A stretch of DNA of 64,000 nucleotides from Himantopus leucocephalus (lineage: Eukaryota > Chordata > Aves > Charadriiformes > Recurvirostridae), in assembly GCA_003993805.1 (NCBI GenBank), contig RSEF01000019.1, forward strand, positions 8,778,785 through 8,842,784, read 5' to 3'. Position numbers and translations under genes: made by a program. The first letter of the stretch is position 1, and each line of letters starts with the position of its first letter. The notes beneath the pieces are model-generated. The model searched no databases. It was not told the DNA's origin and was given only the letters and a program-made list of their open reading frames with translations. Of this stretch, positions 22,501-33,587 are shown in pieces.

Positions 22501-25500
22501 GCCCCTGGACCATGTAAAATTCCGGAGCTGTGTGACTCGGTAGCCAGCTCACCGCGTGGGGAGGGAAGGTTGGTCCCACTCTGGCTTTGCTGCTGCTCTC
22601 TAGGTGCCCCTGGTTTTCTGGCAGCTGTTCTGCTCCTCCTGCCCCAACGCTGTACTCAGCAAGTTTGGTGTGTGGGAAGGACCAGGTGAGTCGCCAGCCC
22701 CACTCGGCTGATAGAACAAAGACACCGAAGCCCCTGGTTTTATTCCCAGAGCATCATCTGGGATTCGAAGCAGGTTTGTGGGTTGGGTGTGTGAAACGTC
22801 AGTACTGAAGCAAGCCTTCTCCCCCTTCCCAGGAGAGGAAAAGTTATTCATTTCAGAGATGACAAATGCTCTCTAATTCTGCAGTAAAGAGAAGAGTCAA
22901 TATTGCAGGTGCTGAATGAACGAGCCTGCTCAGGGCTTGTCCTAGCCAGGCTGAACAACAAATTGCTTCAGCAATGGTCTTGGAGAACAGGATTTAAAAT
23001 AAATTTCAGCAGAGAGCACAAACTGCAGCCGTTCTCAGGGTCGTGACTTGCTCGTGCCGAGTCCACGGGAGTTTGAGGTGGGCTTGAGGCCATCGGCAGA
23101 CCTGCCTCTTCCAGCAGTGACCGCAGCTCACTGTTTGCTCCGCTGGGGTCTTTGCTTTCCTGCCTTTGGCTGTTATGGATGTGCTCCTGAAGCTGGTACA
23201 GACTCCTCTCGGGCGTGTGGTTCAGAGCCATCAGCACATCCTTGTGACGGAAGGGACGAGCAGTTTGGTTTTGGAGCAGAAGCAGGAGGGGATGCTGGGG
23301 TGACTTGGGCTGTGACAGAGGATGCCTCAACTGAACCCTGATTGATTCCTGCTTGCAGCCTGCATTACCCTCTCAGGCGAGCAGAGGATGGGAGCTGTCA
23401 GATGTAAAATCAAGATAATAATCTGTCTACCCGAAGCTCTGAGCAGGCCTGGCTGCTCGTACAGCACCCGGCACAACTGGGTCTCCCGCACGTGCAGGAA
23501 TGCACTGGTAACTTCCCAAAGGTTTCGTGGTGCGTTTCAGGCACGACTCCCCGTGACACAAGAAACTCACAGGGTATGGCTGCAAAAGGTCCCAGGCTTA
23601 TCCTTCCTTAACAACACCAGATCAAACACGTTTAGTCCACGAGCACAAAGTCTTGTTTCCCCTGGTGTGGCACTGCCTCCTCCACACACCTGCGATTCAG
23701 GCTGCTCCCATGACCCGAGCCAGCTCTCTAGGCTGCAGGGCTGACAAACCCTAATTAGCCTGTCCCAGCCTGCTGTGACGCTGCCTTTGCAGGGGTGACA
23801 GCAGACACTCCTGCGTCACGGCTCCTCTCCTTTCCACAGGCACCGATGGCATGCCTGGTGCTCTGGGCAGGCTTGGGGTTGGCTCGGGTAAGGCCAGGAC
23901 TTCGCAAGCCTCACCCAGCTGCCTCCTGCAGCCCAGGAGCAGCATCCTCACCCTTGCAGCCAGTCTCTGCTCAGTTGCAGGCATGTTCTGCCACCGAGCC
24001 TCGGTGTGTGACCAGGCTGCTGAGGTTAATACACTGAGCAAACTTATGAGGGGTTAACGAGCAATTGCAAAATGCACGTTGCATGGGTAGCATCGCAAGC
24101 GTTTACAGACCATCAGGGCATGCCTTACACTTGGCTGTAAATCAGCCCAACGCACCCGGCTGATGAGCTCCTAAATATCTAGCAGTGCTCTGCCAGCCCC
24201 TCAGCCCCTCCTCGCTCTGTGTGCCAAAGACTGGCTCCCTGATTTGCTATTTTCCCAGCAGCAAAGGAGCAGAAAAAAAAATGGGTGGTGAGGTTTTTGG
24301 AAGGATCCACCCATGGATGCAACTTGGCCCGTCGGCCAGCATCCCTGGCTGCCTGCTTTCCTGCTGCCTGCATGCCTCTCCCAGGCAGGGGGAGGCAGCT
24401 CCGGACTCTTTATTCACGCTGCCACTATTTCCTCAGCGAGGCAGCAGAGCCTGCCCACGGGCACGTTACACGCTCCCTGCCACGCAGCCGCCCCCTCCTT
24501 GCCGCTGTGGAGCGGGAACAGTCAGGGCTGCTTCTTCTCCGCTTGACAGCTGGATCCTGCCAGCTGCGAGCAAAACCTCTCGCCACGGGGTGAGCTCCCG
24601 GCCGGCGCGCAAGCAGGGCCGGAGCGAGACGGGGAGCAGGCGCGGGTGCAACCGAGAGCACGCTGATATTTATAAACTCCTGCATGATAACAGCCACTCC
24701 GCTCCGGGGACAAGCTTCCCTCGGCAACCAGCAAGAGGATTTTTTATGCAAGAAAAACAAACCATCTTTCTTTTTAAAGCAGTGTCTGTTATTTTGGAGC
24801 CACTGGCTCCTGGCTGGCTCCAACACGTCACGCTCTGCATGGCAGTCGCTTGGAGAGAGCAGCAGGGGCACAGGGCTCACCTGCGGGGCCCCGCTACAAG
24901 CCGTCCATGCCTTACTTAAAAACTCTAGTCGGGTGCATGAAACACTCTTTAAACACCCAGAATTAAGCCTTGAAGAGGCATAAATGGGATCCTACAATTG
25001 TGTGCAGCATCAGTTCTGTAGTCGGCTGAACACTGAGGGCTGTTTTTGAGCCCCAAGTGGAGATATCATCTGTTCTGAAATGCTACGGCTTATTTCCGCG
25101 CCAGCTGATGGCATCTGGATTGCAGGTGGAGTTTAGAAAAATCTCCGCTGCTCCCCATGTCTGAGTGTGCACGTGGAGAGGAGCCAGGGCACGCTCGGGG
25201 AGCAGACCCATGCCTGGCTCTGGCTCCTGGGGTGCTGCAAGATGGAGCCTTGTTTTTCCTGGGGACGTGCCCTGCGCAGTCACAGCTGACAGGAGGGACA
25301 CAATCTCTTCCTTATTAGCTGAGCAAAACACAGGGACCTGGTGTGTTTGCTCGTGTGTGACCCTGCTGGGACCAGGGCTGCTCAGCTCACACCGCAGGGC
25401 TCGCCCAGCTCGGTGCTGCTGGTGATTGTGCCTCTTGTGTATGTGGCAGGGCTGTGCGCTGGGGCAGCAGCTCTGGGCTCTGCCCCCTCCCTGCCAGCTC

Positions 25501-26331
25501 ACCTCAAAACCCGTAAAATTGAAGGCAGCTGTAAATTCATTGCAACGTGCCCTGGAAACCGTCCGGTGCTTCCATGCTGGTGCTCACCCGGACCTTTTCC
25601 AGGGGTGCTGCCAACTGGTGCGCGCTCTGAATGCAACCCCACTTCTCTGAGGTGTCTCCTTGGCACCCCCCGGTAAACCTGACCGTGACATACCCCCGCT
25701 GGAGGAATCCCCTGTGGGCAGGCAGGCAGGGGCTGCCCACGCTTTCTGAGGCCAGGCAGTGGTTCGGCGTGGGGCAGTAAAAGCAGGAAGCAAGAGCTGA
25801 AGGGAGAGCAGCGAGAAAGCAGGATGGGAATGGGCTGGATGGCGGCGGTGCCCGGCCACCCACCCGCAGCAGCTGTAAGGAATGAGGTCACCTTCTGAGC
25901 ACGTCGATGGGGTTGCTTAGGGTAACAGGAAGGGAGGCCGATTTTAATCAATTAGTTGGAAATCAAGTTTACATGCAGTAGCAAATGCTGCCCATGTAAG
26001 CAGTGCAGGGCCAGCGCCCCTCACCTCCCAGTACGTAGCTCTGCTCAAGGCTTGGTGAAATTGTGTTTTGCTCAGCAGAAGGGACACTGAGCAAATTTAA
26101 ATTTCCTTTGCGAACTGGGACTCCTGCCCGTGTGAGCTGCTGCTCAGCCTCCCCACAAGGGGAAGGGACCCGCAGATACCCTCTGCGCTGTAGGGTGGGA
26201 TGTTGAAAGAGGGGAAAATTTAAGTCTCATCAGTCCAGGTACTCGAACCTGCCTGGCTGTGGGGCACAGGGCTGGAGTGAGCACAGCGGCACCTGTTGAG
26301 CTGTCCTGCTGGGAAACTAAAACCTGCCTGA

Positions 26332-26373
26332 TTTTTTTTTTTTATATATATATCTTTTTTTTTTTTTTTTTTA
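26332..26373. repeat. T-run / (TA)n / T-run simple repeat
   Basis: A run of about 12 T, then a short TATATATATAT stretch, then about 18 T before AAGCTGGGG. Low-complexity, likely length-variable. Confidence 0.9.
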
Positions 26374-28426
26374 AGCTGGGGGAGTAGCTGTGTGAGACTA
26401 GCCCACGAGCTGTAGCGTTGGCACTAGGGAGTGCTCTGCAGGCACCACTGCTGGGGCAGCCACCCCCAGCCCTGCAGTGCCCAAGGAAGGGTGACAAGTG
26501 CATTTGCCTACTAGTTTAAGGCTTTATTTCCAAGCAGCCGGGGAGCTGGGGCTGCTGTTCAGGGATTTCTTGGCTATTTGCAAATGCCAGAGCCCTATCT
26601 GCTAGCTGCTCAAATTTCTGGTTGCATTATGGTTGCCTGGTGTGTCTTTTTTGAAGTGATAAATCAGCATGTGTGCAGCGAGGGTTGTGTACCTGGAGAG
26701 GAAAGAGGGCGGGAGAATCTCCCGTACCTGGTTTGAGGCGTAACTCCCACCTTCTAGGGAAAATCGTCCTGGAAGGAAGGTCCTGCAGCAGTGGCAGGAA
26801 GCTTGGAAGGCTTCTCTGCTGCACTGGTGAACAGCCTTGAGTAGATGGCTCTGCTGGGGCCAGCGCGTAGTGAGCAGAAGCAAAGCTGCTCCCGGTACCC
26901 TCTGCCTTGCCTGGATGCCTCTTTCACTCTCCTCATTCCTGACTCCTGCCTGGATGCCCAGATGCGCCACGTGGCCAGTTTCCTGGGACAAAGCTGGTAC
27001 CGACTCTCAAAACAGAGGTCTGTCTGAGACTTTCTTGTGTAGGCTTCTGCCTTTCTTTCCTCCTCCCCGTAATGTCTGGTTTAGACAGATGACTTTCCCC
27101 CCGCGCCGTACATTCCTAGCACTAGAGCAGCACAAGCTCTCTGCCTTTCCAGCTCCGAGATTCCAGCTGGGATCGGGTATTGAATTAAGCCACGCAAATT
27201 TCAATATTGCCCTGACCAACAAAGAAGCGGTGCCACAGCCCAGAGCAGACCCCGCAGAGCAGCAAGGGCTTGGATGAAATCCCTGGGATTTCACCTTTGT
27301 CTCTGGAGGAAGGATGGGATGTGCATGCCCGGGTCCAGGACCCGGGTGAGCCCCTGGGGGCAGGAAGGACAGGCAGAGCTGCACATTCACACCTTCTAGG
27401 CATAAATCGATTAAAACCTGCTGCATTACTGCTCCCCTCCTGACGTTCACCGGGGTCGCGTTAGCCAAGCCATGGCAGCAGATCTCCGCCGGTGGGAACT
27501 GGCACACGCCCTCCAAACTGGGGACTCTTGTTTTTCATTGCTTGGGAACCCGAGCGCTACAGAGCCTGTCCCTGCCACCGGGAACGCTGCACGCACCAAG
27601 GTGGATGGAGAGGCCCAGGGGGAGGAATCCACTCCCTGCCAGGGCAGGGACAGCTGATCCGGTGTATCATAAGGGAAAACACTGTTTTGTCAGTGCTAAT
27701 CCCTCCACCGTTCCTGTGGCAGTGGCATTAGGGATAAACTGAACTTGCAACATGATATTAGGACATCTGTCAATACTCAGAGCTTCAGAATAAAAGACTC
27801 ATTTGCTGCCCAGTCGAACAGGTTATAATCCTTCCCAATCTCCCTACAGCCAAATGCCACTCATTGATTACTAGTGTTGCTCAAAGCAGCTACTCCGGAG
27901 CTGAGTCAAGGGCCGCGCAAGCAACCGGTTTGGTTTTGGGGCCAGCCAGCCGCAGGCACGCGCCAGGGTTTGGCGGCACCGGGGTGCCCTGCGAGCCGGG
28001 GGGTGCCGAGGGCGGCCAGCACCCCGACGGGCGGGAGCCAGGGATGCGTGCGGCGCTCCGGCACTGCGTGGGCTGCGCCTTCTGCCCAGGTCGAGGCAAC
28101 ACCGGACCTCTGCACTGGGCTGTTCTGGTGCAGACCCGAAACAACCCCCTCCCTCCCTCCTTCCCTCCAGCCAGGCTCGCTCGGGGTTTAACCCCCCTAC
28201 CAGCAGGGTTGGGGGTTGTTTTTTTTATTTTTCCTCTTGTCCTGCTCTTTCGGGCACCTCCTGGCACAGCCGCCTCGGTGGTCCGCGCTGTCCCAGCGCC
28301 GCCTCAGGACACGCAGGGCTGCCCTGGCCATGGCAATGGCCACAGCCGGACCCAGGGCCGCCGGGGGGGGGGACGACACGACACACTGAGCCCGTCTCCC
28401 CCCGCCCGAGCACCCCGCTCCGGGGC

Positions 28427-28429
<3 letters not shown>

Positions 28430-28465
<36 letters not shown>
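28430..28465. repeat. (AC)n microsatellite
   Basis: About 18 uninterrupted AC units inside the CpG island, ending at CAGATC. A shorter ACGACACGACACAC stretch lies 50 nt to the left. Confidence 0.95.
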
Positions 28466-28468
<3 letters not shown>

Positions 28469-28515
28469 TCTCCCCTCAGCGCTGGGCGGGCAGCCCTGAG
28501 GCCGCGATGAGGGGC

Positions 28516-28531
28516 GGGGGGGGGGGGGGGN
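28516..28531. repeat. poly-G tract ending in N
   Basis: At least 15 G after GAGGGGC, then one N. The length is unresolved; it is G-quadruplex prone. Confidence 0.95.
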
Positions 28532-28684
28532 AGAGCCGGAGCTGCCCTACCTCCCCGCGGGGGGGACACACGGTTACCAGAGCGAGCTGTAAATAACGCA
28601 GAAGCTGCCTCAGAGCATCGGGGAGAGCTCCGCTCCTCGCCCACCTCCCTCCTTCCCCGGCGGAGGCCCGGGGCCCGGCCCTGT

Positions 28685-28686
<2 letters not shown>

Positions 28687-28733
<47 letters not shown>

Positions 28734-28736
28734 NCC
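28687..28736. repeat. poly-C tract (47 C) with N
   Basis: 47 consecutive C, one N at 28734, then CC. On the DUSP14 strand it is a G-run just inside the first intron. True length is uncertain because such runs sequence badly. Confidence 0.95.
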
Positions 28737-28744
28737 GCTCTTAC

Positions 28745-28780
28745 CATGGCTCCTCGTCGGCTCCGCGCTCGGTGGCTGGC
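28745..28780 (-). other. DUSP14: candidate DUSP14 non-coding first exon with splice donor
   Basis: On the minus strand the sequence reads GAGGAGCCATG|GTAAGAGCGG, a strong donor in the CpG island. A GATAAAAG box lies about 60 nt upstream of the donor (28812-28805), placing the start of transcription near 28780. The right boundary is an estimate. The exon ends with ATG, so direct splicing to 16583 (TGACTAAG) would create ATGTGA, a start codon followed at once by a stop. Confidence 0.5.
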
Positions 28781-28804
28781 GGGCGGGCGGGCGGCGGGGC
28801 AGGA

Positions 28805-28812
28805 CTTTTATC
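28805..28812 (-). promoter_or_regulatory. TATA-like box of candidate DUSP14 promoter
   Basis: GATAAAAG on the minus strand, the only AT-rich octamer in a GC-rich context. It is correctly placed for transcription starting near 28780. Confidence 0.35.
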
Positions 28813-29054
28813 GGGCGGCAGCCGGGCTCCGTCTCTGGGGCTGCCACCTGACCGCGGCGCTGCCGGGGCCGCCCTCCGCCCGCCGAGCGGCGGTTACCAG
28901 GCTACGGCGGGGCCCGGCCCGCCCGGCTCTGCCCGCGGGCGGAGGCAGTTGGCGCCCGGCCCAGCCTTAAAGGCGCCGCCGCCTGAGGGGGACGGGGGCC
29001 CGTGTCCCGGCGGCGGGAGGGGTGCGATAGTGCTTCCATCGGACCGGGCCCTCT

Positions 29055-29765
29055 GGACGGGGGGGGGTCCCTGCGGGGATATGACTGTTGTGTGGGGACA
29101 TGTGGGGGTCCCTGGGAGGGCACGAAGGGGGGGGTCTCTGTGGGGATGGGGACAAGTGGGGGTCCCTGAGGGGACACGGTGGGATCCCTGAGAGGGTATG
29201 GTGGGGTCCCTGTGGGGATGGGGACAAGTGGGGGTCCCCGGGGGGACATGGGGGTGTCCCTGTGGGGATGCGGCACAGTCCCTGCAAAGACATGACACTG
29301 TGTGGGGATGGGGACAAATGAGGGTCCGTGGGGGGACACAGTGGGATCCCTGAGAGGATGTGGTGGTGTCCCTGTGGGGATGGGGACAAGTGGGGTTCCC
29401 TGAGAGGACGTGGTGGGGGCCCTGTGCGGATGGGGACAAGTGAGGGCCCCTGGGGGAACATGGTGGGGTCCCTGTGGTCATGGGGACAAGTAGGGGTCTC
29501 TGTGGGGACATGGTGGGGGCCCTGAGAGGACATGGTGGGGTCTCTGTGGGGATGGGGACAACTGAGGGTCCCTGTGGAGATGGGGATGTGTCAGAGTCCA
29601 TGAAGGGACGTGACAGGGTCCCTGTGGGGATGTGGCAATATGTGGGGATGTGGTGGGGTCCCCGTGGGGACAGGTATGTGGCAGGGTCCATGAAGGGGCA
29701 TGGTGGGGTTCCCCAGAGTGTGTGGGGACAAGGTGGGGTCCCTGTGGGGACAAGATAAGTGCCGT
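29055..29765. repeat. G-rich minisatellite with GGGGTCCCTG core
   Basis: About 710 bp of degenerate tandem copies of GGGGTCCCTGTGGGGATGGG, often followed by ACAAGTGG, ACATGGTGG or GAGAGGAC variants. The landmark GGGGATGGGGACAA or a close variant begins at about 29142, 29214, 29304, 29376, 29426, 29476 and 29548. The spacings are 72, 90, 72, 50, 50 and 72, so there is a higher-order structure. Both strands stay open over hundreds of bases only because of the repeat, not because of a gene. Confidence 0.95.
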
Positions 29766-31924
29766 GTGGGGAGAGGGACAGCCCTAGGAGAGGGAGCTGA
29801 GCCTGTTTTTGTGGACTCGGGACATCCCTGAGCCACAGCCCCCGCTCTCTCCTCCCCGTGGGGGAGAGGAGGGAGAGTGGTCCAGGGGTCCCCTAGCTCC
29901 CATGATGGGTCCTGGTGGTGCCATACTGGGGACCAGGCTGGTCCCTTGCCAGCGGCAGGGTGGGCTGGGGTCCCCATGGAGGGACAGCGTGGGCAGGGGG
30001 ATCTGTGCGGCAAAGGGGGGAGTTTGGCTTCAGCTGGGAAGAGTTGGGCTAAGGTGGAAGGGTCTGCTGCCATGCTCCCACCCGCCTCACCGCCATGGCG
30101 GGGATGGGACAAGGCTGCCTGGCACAGGGGACAGGAGGAGGAGGAGGAGGGCAGCCTCCACTTTAACCCCCCAGCTGCTGGAGCGAAGCGTTGGCGTCCC
30201 GGCCCGCTTTTGTTTGGTTTCTGGTTTTGTTGTCGCATATTCGGACCGAAATAGCAAAAATCCCTAATAGGAAGCTTCCCCTACCCCGAGCCCTCTGGCT
30301 TGTGTCTCACTTCAGCAGGTTTCATGACTCAGCAGCCCAGATGGAGCCATCCCTCACAGCCCTCAGCACCAAATCTGTTTATTGCTCCAGAGGCTGTTTT
30401 TCCAAGAGCCTCTCGCTGCTTTATAACAGCCAGCGCTCTTCCTTAAAACCCTGCCTCTCCAGCGAAGGCTCTCGTCACACTCCGTGCGGAGGTGGGCGAG
30501 GAGCAAAAATAGACAAATTAAGATAAACCTCAAAAGGCCAAAAAAAAGAAAATGTAAGGATTTCGGCTCTGCGAGCTCGAGGTTTGCTTTGCCTCTGTGT
30601 TGCATCAGCTCTGCTCCTCTGCTGCTGCCTTCCTTGGGGCTGCACTGTGTCAGGGGCAGAGACGAACCCACGGGTGATCTCAAGGCTTCCCAAAAGCCGA
30701 GAGACGGGCTGAACCTCCGGGGGTGTCTCCTCGGGAGCTGGGGTCGAGGGACCATGCCCTCGCAGCCCTGGCAGCGTGAGCCTGGGGTGCTGTCAGCCAC
30801 GGGCAGCGTAGGGAACGATGAGGATGGGGTTTTGGGGTGGCAGCCTCAGCGATGTATGGGGTTCTCCCCACAAGCATCCAAACCCCTCATTTCCCCCCTG
30901 TTTGACCATCATAAATGAGAAATGGGCTCTTGCACAGCCTTAGCTGCTCGGCACAGGCGGTTCTTAACTACTCACACAACTGTGCACGGATGTTTTTAAT
31001 GCTGGTGTAACTTGTGCTTTTAACCTTCACCCTGCCGGGAGCTTTATGTGTTTTTAGCATGGTTTAGAGGATGCAAAGAGGGAAACTTGGGAGGCCTTTG
31101 ACCCAAGGACACAGCAAATGCAGCGGGTACGGGAGCTAAAAGGAAATGTCAGCTCCTCCCCGCACTCAGCACCGGCAAAGAGTTCGCTTGCGGGCACTGG
31201 GAGCGAGAGCGGGGAAGGGGGGAGCCGGGTGTCCTCCAGCCCTCCTGCAAAGAGCTGTTTTGGCCATCACGGATGCGCAGAGGGGCAGGTGGGACCGAGA
31301 GGGTTTGCTCTGGGGCGCAGGGGAGGTGTTGGGCAGCGAGTGCTTTCTTGGATGTCTGCTGACCCTCTGCCCTGGTGTGGGGGGACAGCGGTGCCTCTGT
31401 GGGACCCCCTGCCTCAGGAAGGCAGCCCGCGCTCCCATCAGGTACTGTCCTGGTTATGCGGGGCGGCAGCAGGTCTCCTGTAAGGCAGACATCATGTAGT
31501 GGGCAGGTTTCCCCCGCTTCCCATAGGAAATTGTGCATCTCTTGGAAGAGATACAAAGACAATTTTGGGGAGAATATGCTTGAATTGGGACCAGACCCTC
31601 TTAATTACGCCCCGCGGTGCCTTTCGGGGCGATGGCATTGGAGGGGCTCAAACCCACCTTACTGCAGCCCAGCCTGGCAGATACGCACCGGCTGTGCCCG
31701 GCGTGCCGGGGTGAGCGCGGCAAGGTGCAGTCCTGGGCACATTCCCGAAGGGTGCGTCTGGCCCGCAGTCCATTACCTGGTCATTAGGGCTATTAGCTTA
31801 ATCACCGGGGTGTTTTCCTGCCACGCTCTGTGATCAGCCTGTGATCAGCAGCCGCAGGGTCACGGAGAGTGGGGAGCAGATGGCTGCTTTCTGCACGGCC
31901 ATGGCATGTGTGCGGGATCCGCCA

Positions 31925-31946
31925 CCATCCATCCATCCATCCATCC
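31925..31946. repeat. (CCAT)n microsatellite
   Basis: Five tandem CATC/CCAT units, GCCACCATCCATCCATCC onward, ending at CCTCTCC. Confidence 0.9.
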
Positions 31947-33442
31947 TCTCCAGTTTCCATGGCTACGCCGGAGTTTACTCTTCCCCGCCTTCGGCCGCCT
32001 GCACGGGCGTGATGCAAAAAAAGGTCCCCGCGTGATGCAAAAAGCCCAGGGACGTGGGACCTCCTGGTTTTTGGTAGAAACAATCACACCCCGGGGGGTT
32101 CAACCACGGAGCAGCAGGCACTGACGGTCCCGCAGCACTGGCGTCCCAGCTGACCGAAACCTTTACAGCACTCGGGAGAGCTGTGGTGTGGTTTTGGGGT
32201 GTGCTGCCTTCGCCTCCCTGACGGCAGCAGGGACCCGGGGGAGGCAGCGAGTGATGTCCCGGGGATAAACCCAGCTGCAGAGCCTTCGGCCGCCTCTCGT
32301 TCAATGCGAGGTGACAGCGCGGAGCAGAGATCCCTGAGCAGGCGCTCAGGCTGTGGCTTGTTAATGGGGGAAAACAAAACCTGAGCTTTAGGTCACTGCG
32401 TGCGATTTAAGTGGCCGAATGTGGGTCACCGGAGGCCTCTCCGGGGAGGCAGGGGGATGTCACAACACGGCAGGACTTTTGTTTGCTTTCCGGCGACACA
32501 AGGAGCAGAGGGGGTAGCGCATCCCAACCCACGGGGCCGAGTCCCCCTGCGCGGGGGGCAGGTTTCAGGTTAGGGGCTCCCGGGCCGTGGCTGGGGTGCC
32601 GTCGGCTGCGAGGGTGCGTGACAGTTTCCAAATCCGCAGGGTGCTCTGATTCACGGGGGCTGGTGGGTGAAGCGGGAAGTGTTTCTGTAGCCCAGGTGTG
32701 TTGCACCCGGCCGCGTTCGGCTGCGGGGAGTCACGCGTGACAGAGACTTAGTCACAACTGGGGCAGTCCTCGTGCCTCACCCCGGCAGCCGGGGCATCCA
32801 TGCCGGCTCCCAGCTGCCCGGCCGGGCTGCCTGGGCTGCGTGGAGGAAAGCGCCGTCCCCCAGGCCAGTCTTCCCTCTGCTCTCCTGCCTGATGGGCTAT
32901 AGGTGACTGTGGGCTCTATAGGGTCACGGGAAGCAGCTCTGCTATGTATGTTTGTTGCACTGAGGGGTCCCCTCGTTGCATTGCCCGGCCCCTCGTTAGA
33001 CAGCGGGCGTGCGGAGATGGTGCGTTGCGCAGGGACCCCATGGTACGGGCTGCGTTTCGGCGGCTCCCTTGGTGCCACGCCGGGTGCTGAGGGATGCCGG
33101 GGTGCTGTTTGGTATCGGGAGGGTGGGGTGAGCTTCATCCGGGCGCTCACCCGCTGAGTCACGGGGCTGTGCAGCCACGCGAGCCAGAGCCACGGCGTGC
33201 GTGCCTCCGGCCCGGCTGGCGGGTGATGCTCTGTGTCCTCCCCCGACCCCTCTCCCCGTGCCCTGGGGAAAGGCTCTGTGGCCAGGCAGGGAAGTGAGGG
33301 CTGATGGACTGACGTGGCCCAGCAGCTCAGCATCCCCAAAGGCGCTCGCTACTCCTCGCACCTCTCCCACTGCGGCCCCCTCCCTCCCCATCCCAGCCCG
33401 CACATCGCTGCCGGCCTCCTGAGCGGCTGAGCTGGGATCTCT

Positions 33443-33587
33443 GCCCCATCCCTGGAGGTGTTCAAGGCCAGGTTGGATGGGGCTTGGAGCAACCTGGGCT
33501 GGTGGGAGGTGTCCCTGCCCAGGGCAGGGGGGTGGAACTCGATGATCTTTAAGGTCCCTTCCAACCCAAACCATTCTGTGATTCTAC
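33443..33587 (+). mobile_element. CR1 LINE, truncated 3' end
   Basis: It contains CCATCCCTGGAGGTGTTCAA, GGTGTCCCTGCCCAGGGCAG, AAGGTCCCTTCCAACCCAAA and the tail CCATTCTGTGATTCT. These are hallmarks of the 3' end of avian CR1 retrotransposons. Only about 145 bp of the 3' end is present, the usual 5'-truncated form. It is in + orientation and intergenic. Confidence 0.95.

Larger units (their letters stand above)
16584..28744 (-). other. DUSP14 first intron (inferred), 12 kb, no supported gene
   Basis: GC-rich from about 17 to 28 kb, with many overlapping open frames on both strands (longest 266 codons at 18542-19342, minus). All are low-complexity Pro/Ser/Arg/Gly-type translations with no recognisable domain and no paired frame conservation, as expected of GC-rich non-coding DNA. 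A further 5' UTR exon of DUSP14 could be hidden here. One T/TA simple repeat lies at 26332-26373. Confidence 0.6.
27900..29050. promoter_or_regulatory. DUSP14: CpG island, probable DUSP14 promoter
   Basis: GC- and CpG-dense sequence with repeated GGCGGG/CCCGCC boxes (around 28,785, 28,870 and 28,930). It contains an AC repeat, a G tract and a C tract that ended as single Ns. It lies upstream of DUSP14 and downstream of TADA2A, and a minus-strand splice donor sits at its core. Assignment to DUSP14 is inferred from position and strand. Confidence 0.7.

Noticed and set aside
24185..24919. 244-codon open frame on the + strand
   Set aside because: Same reason: GC-rich intron, no domain, several overlapping frames, no splice or promoter context.
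28894..29691. 265-codon and overlapping open frames rich in Pro, His, Ser and Thr, minus strand
   Set aside because: They are produced by the G-rich minisatellite, whose main spacings (72 and 90) are multiples of three and so keep several frames open.
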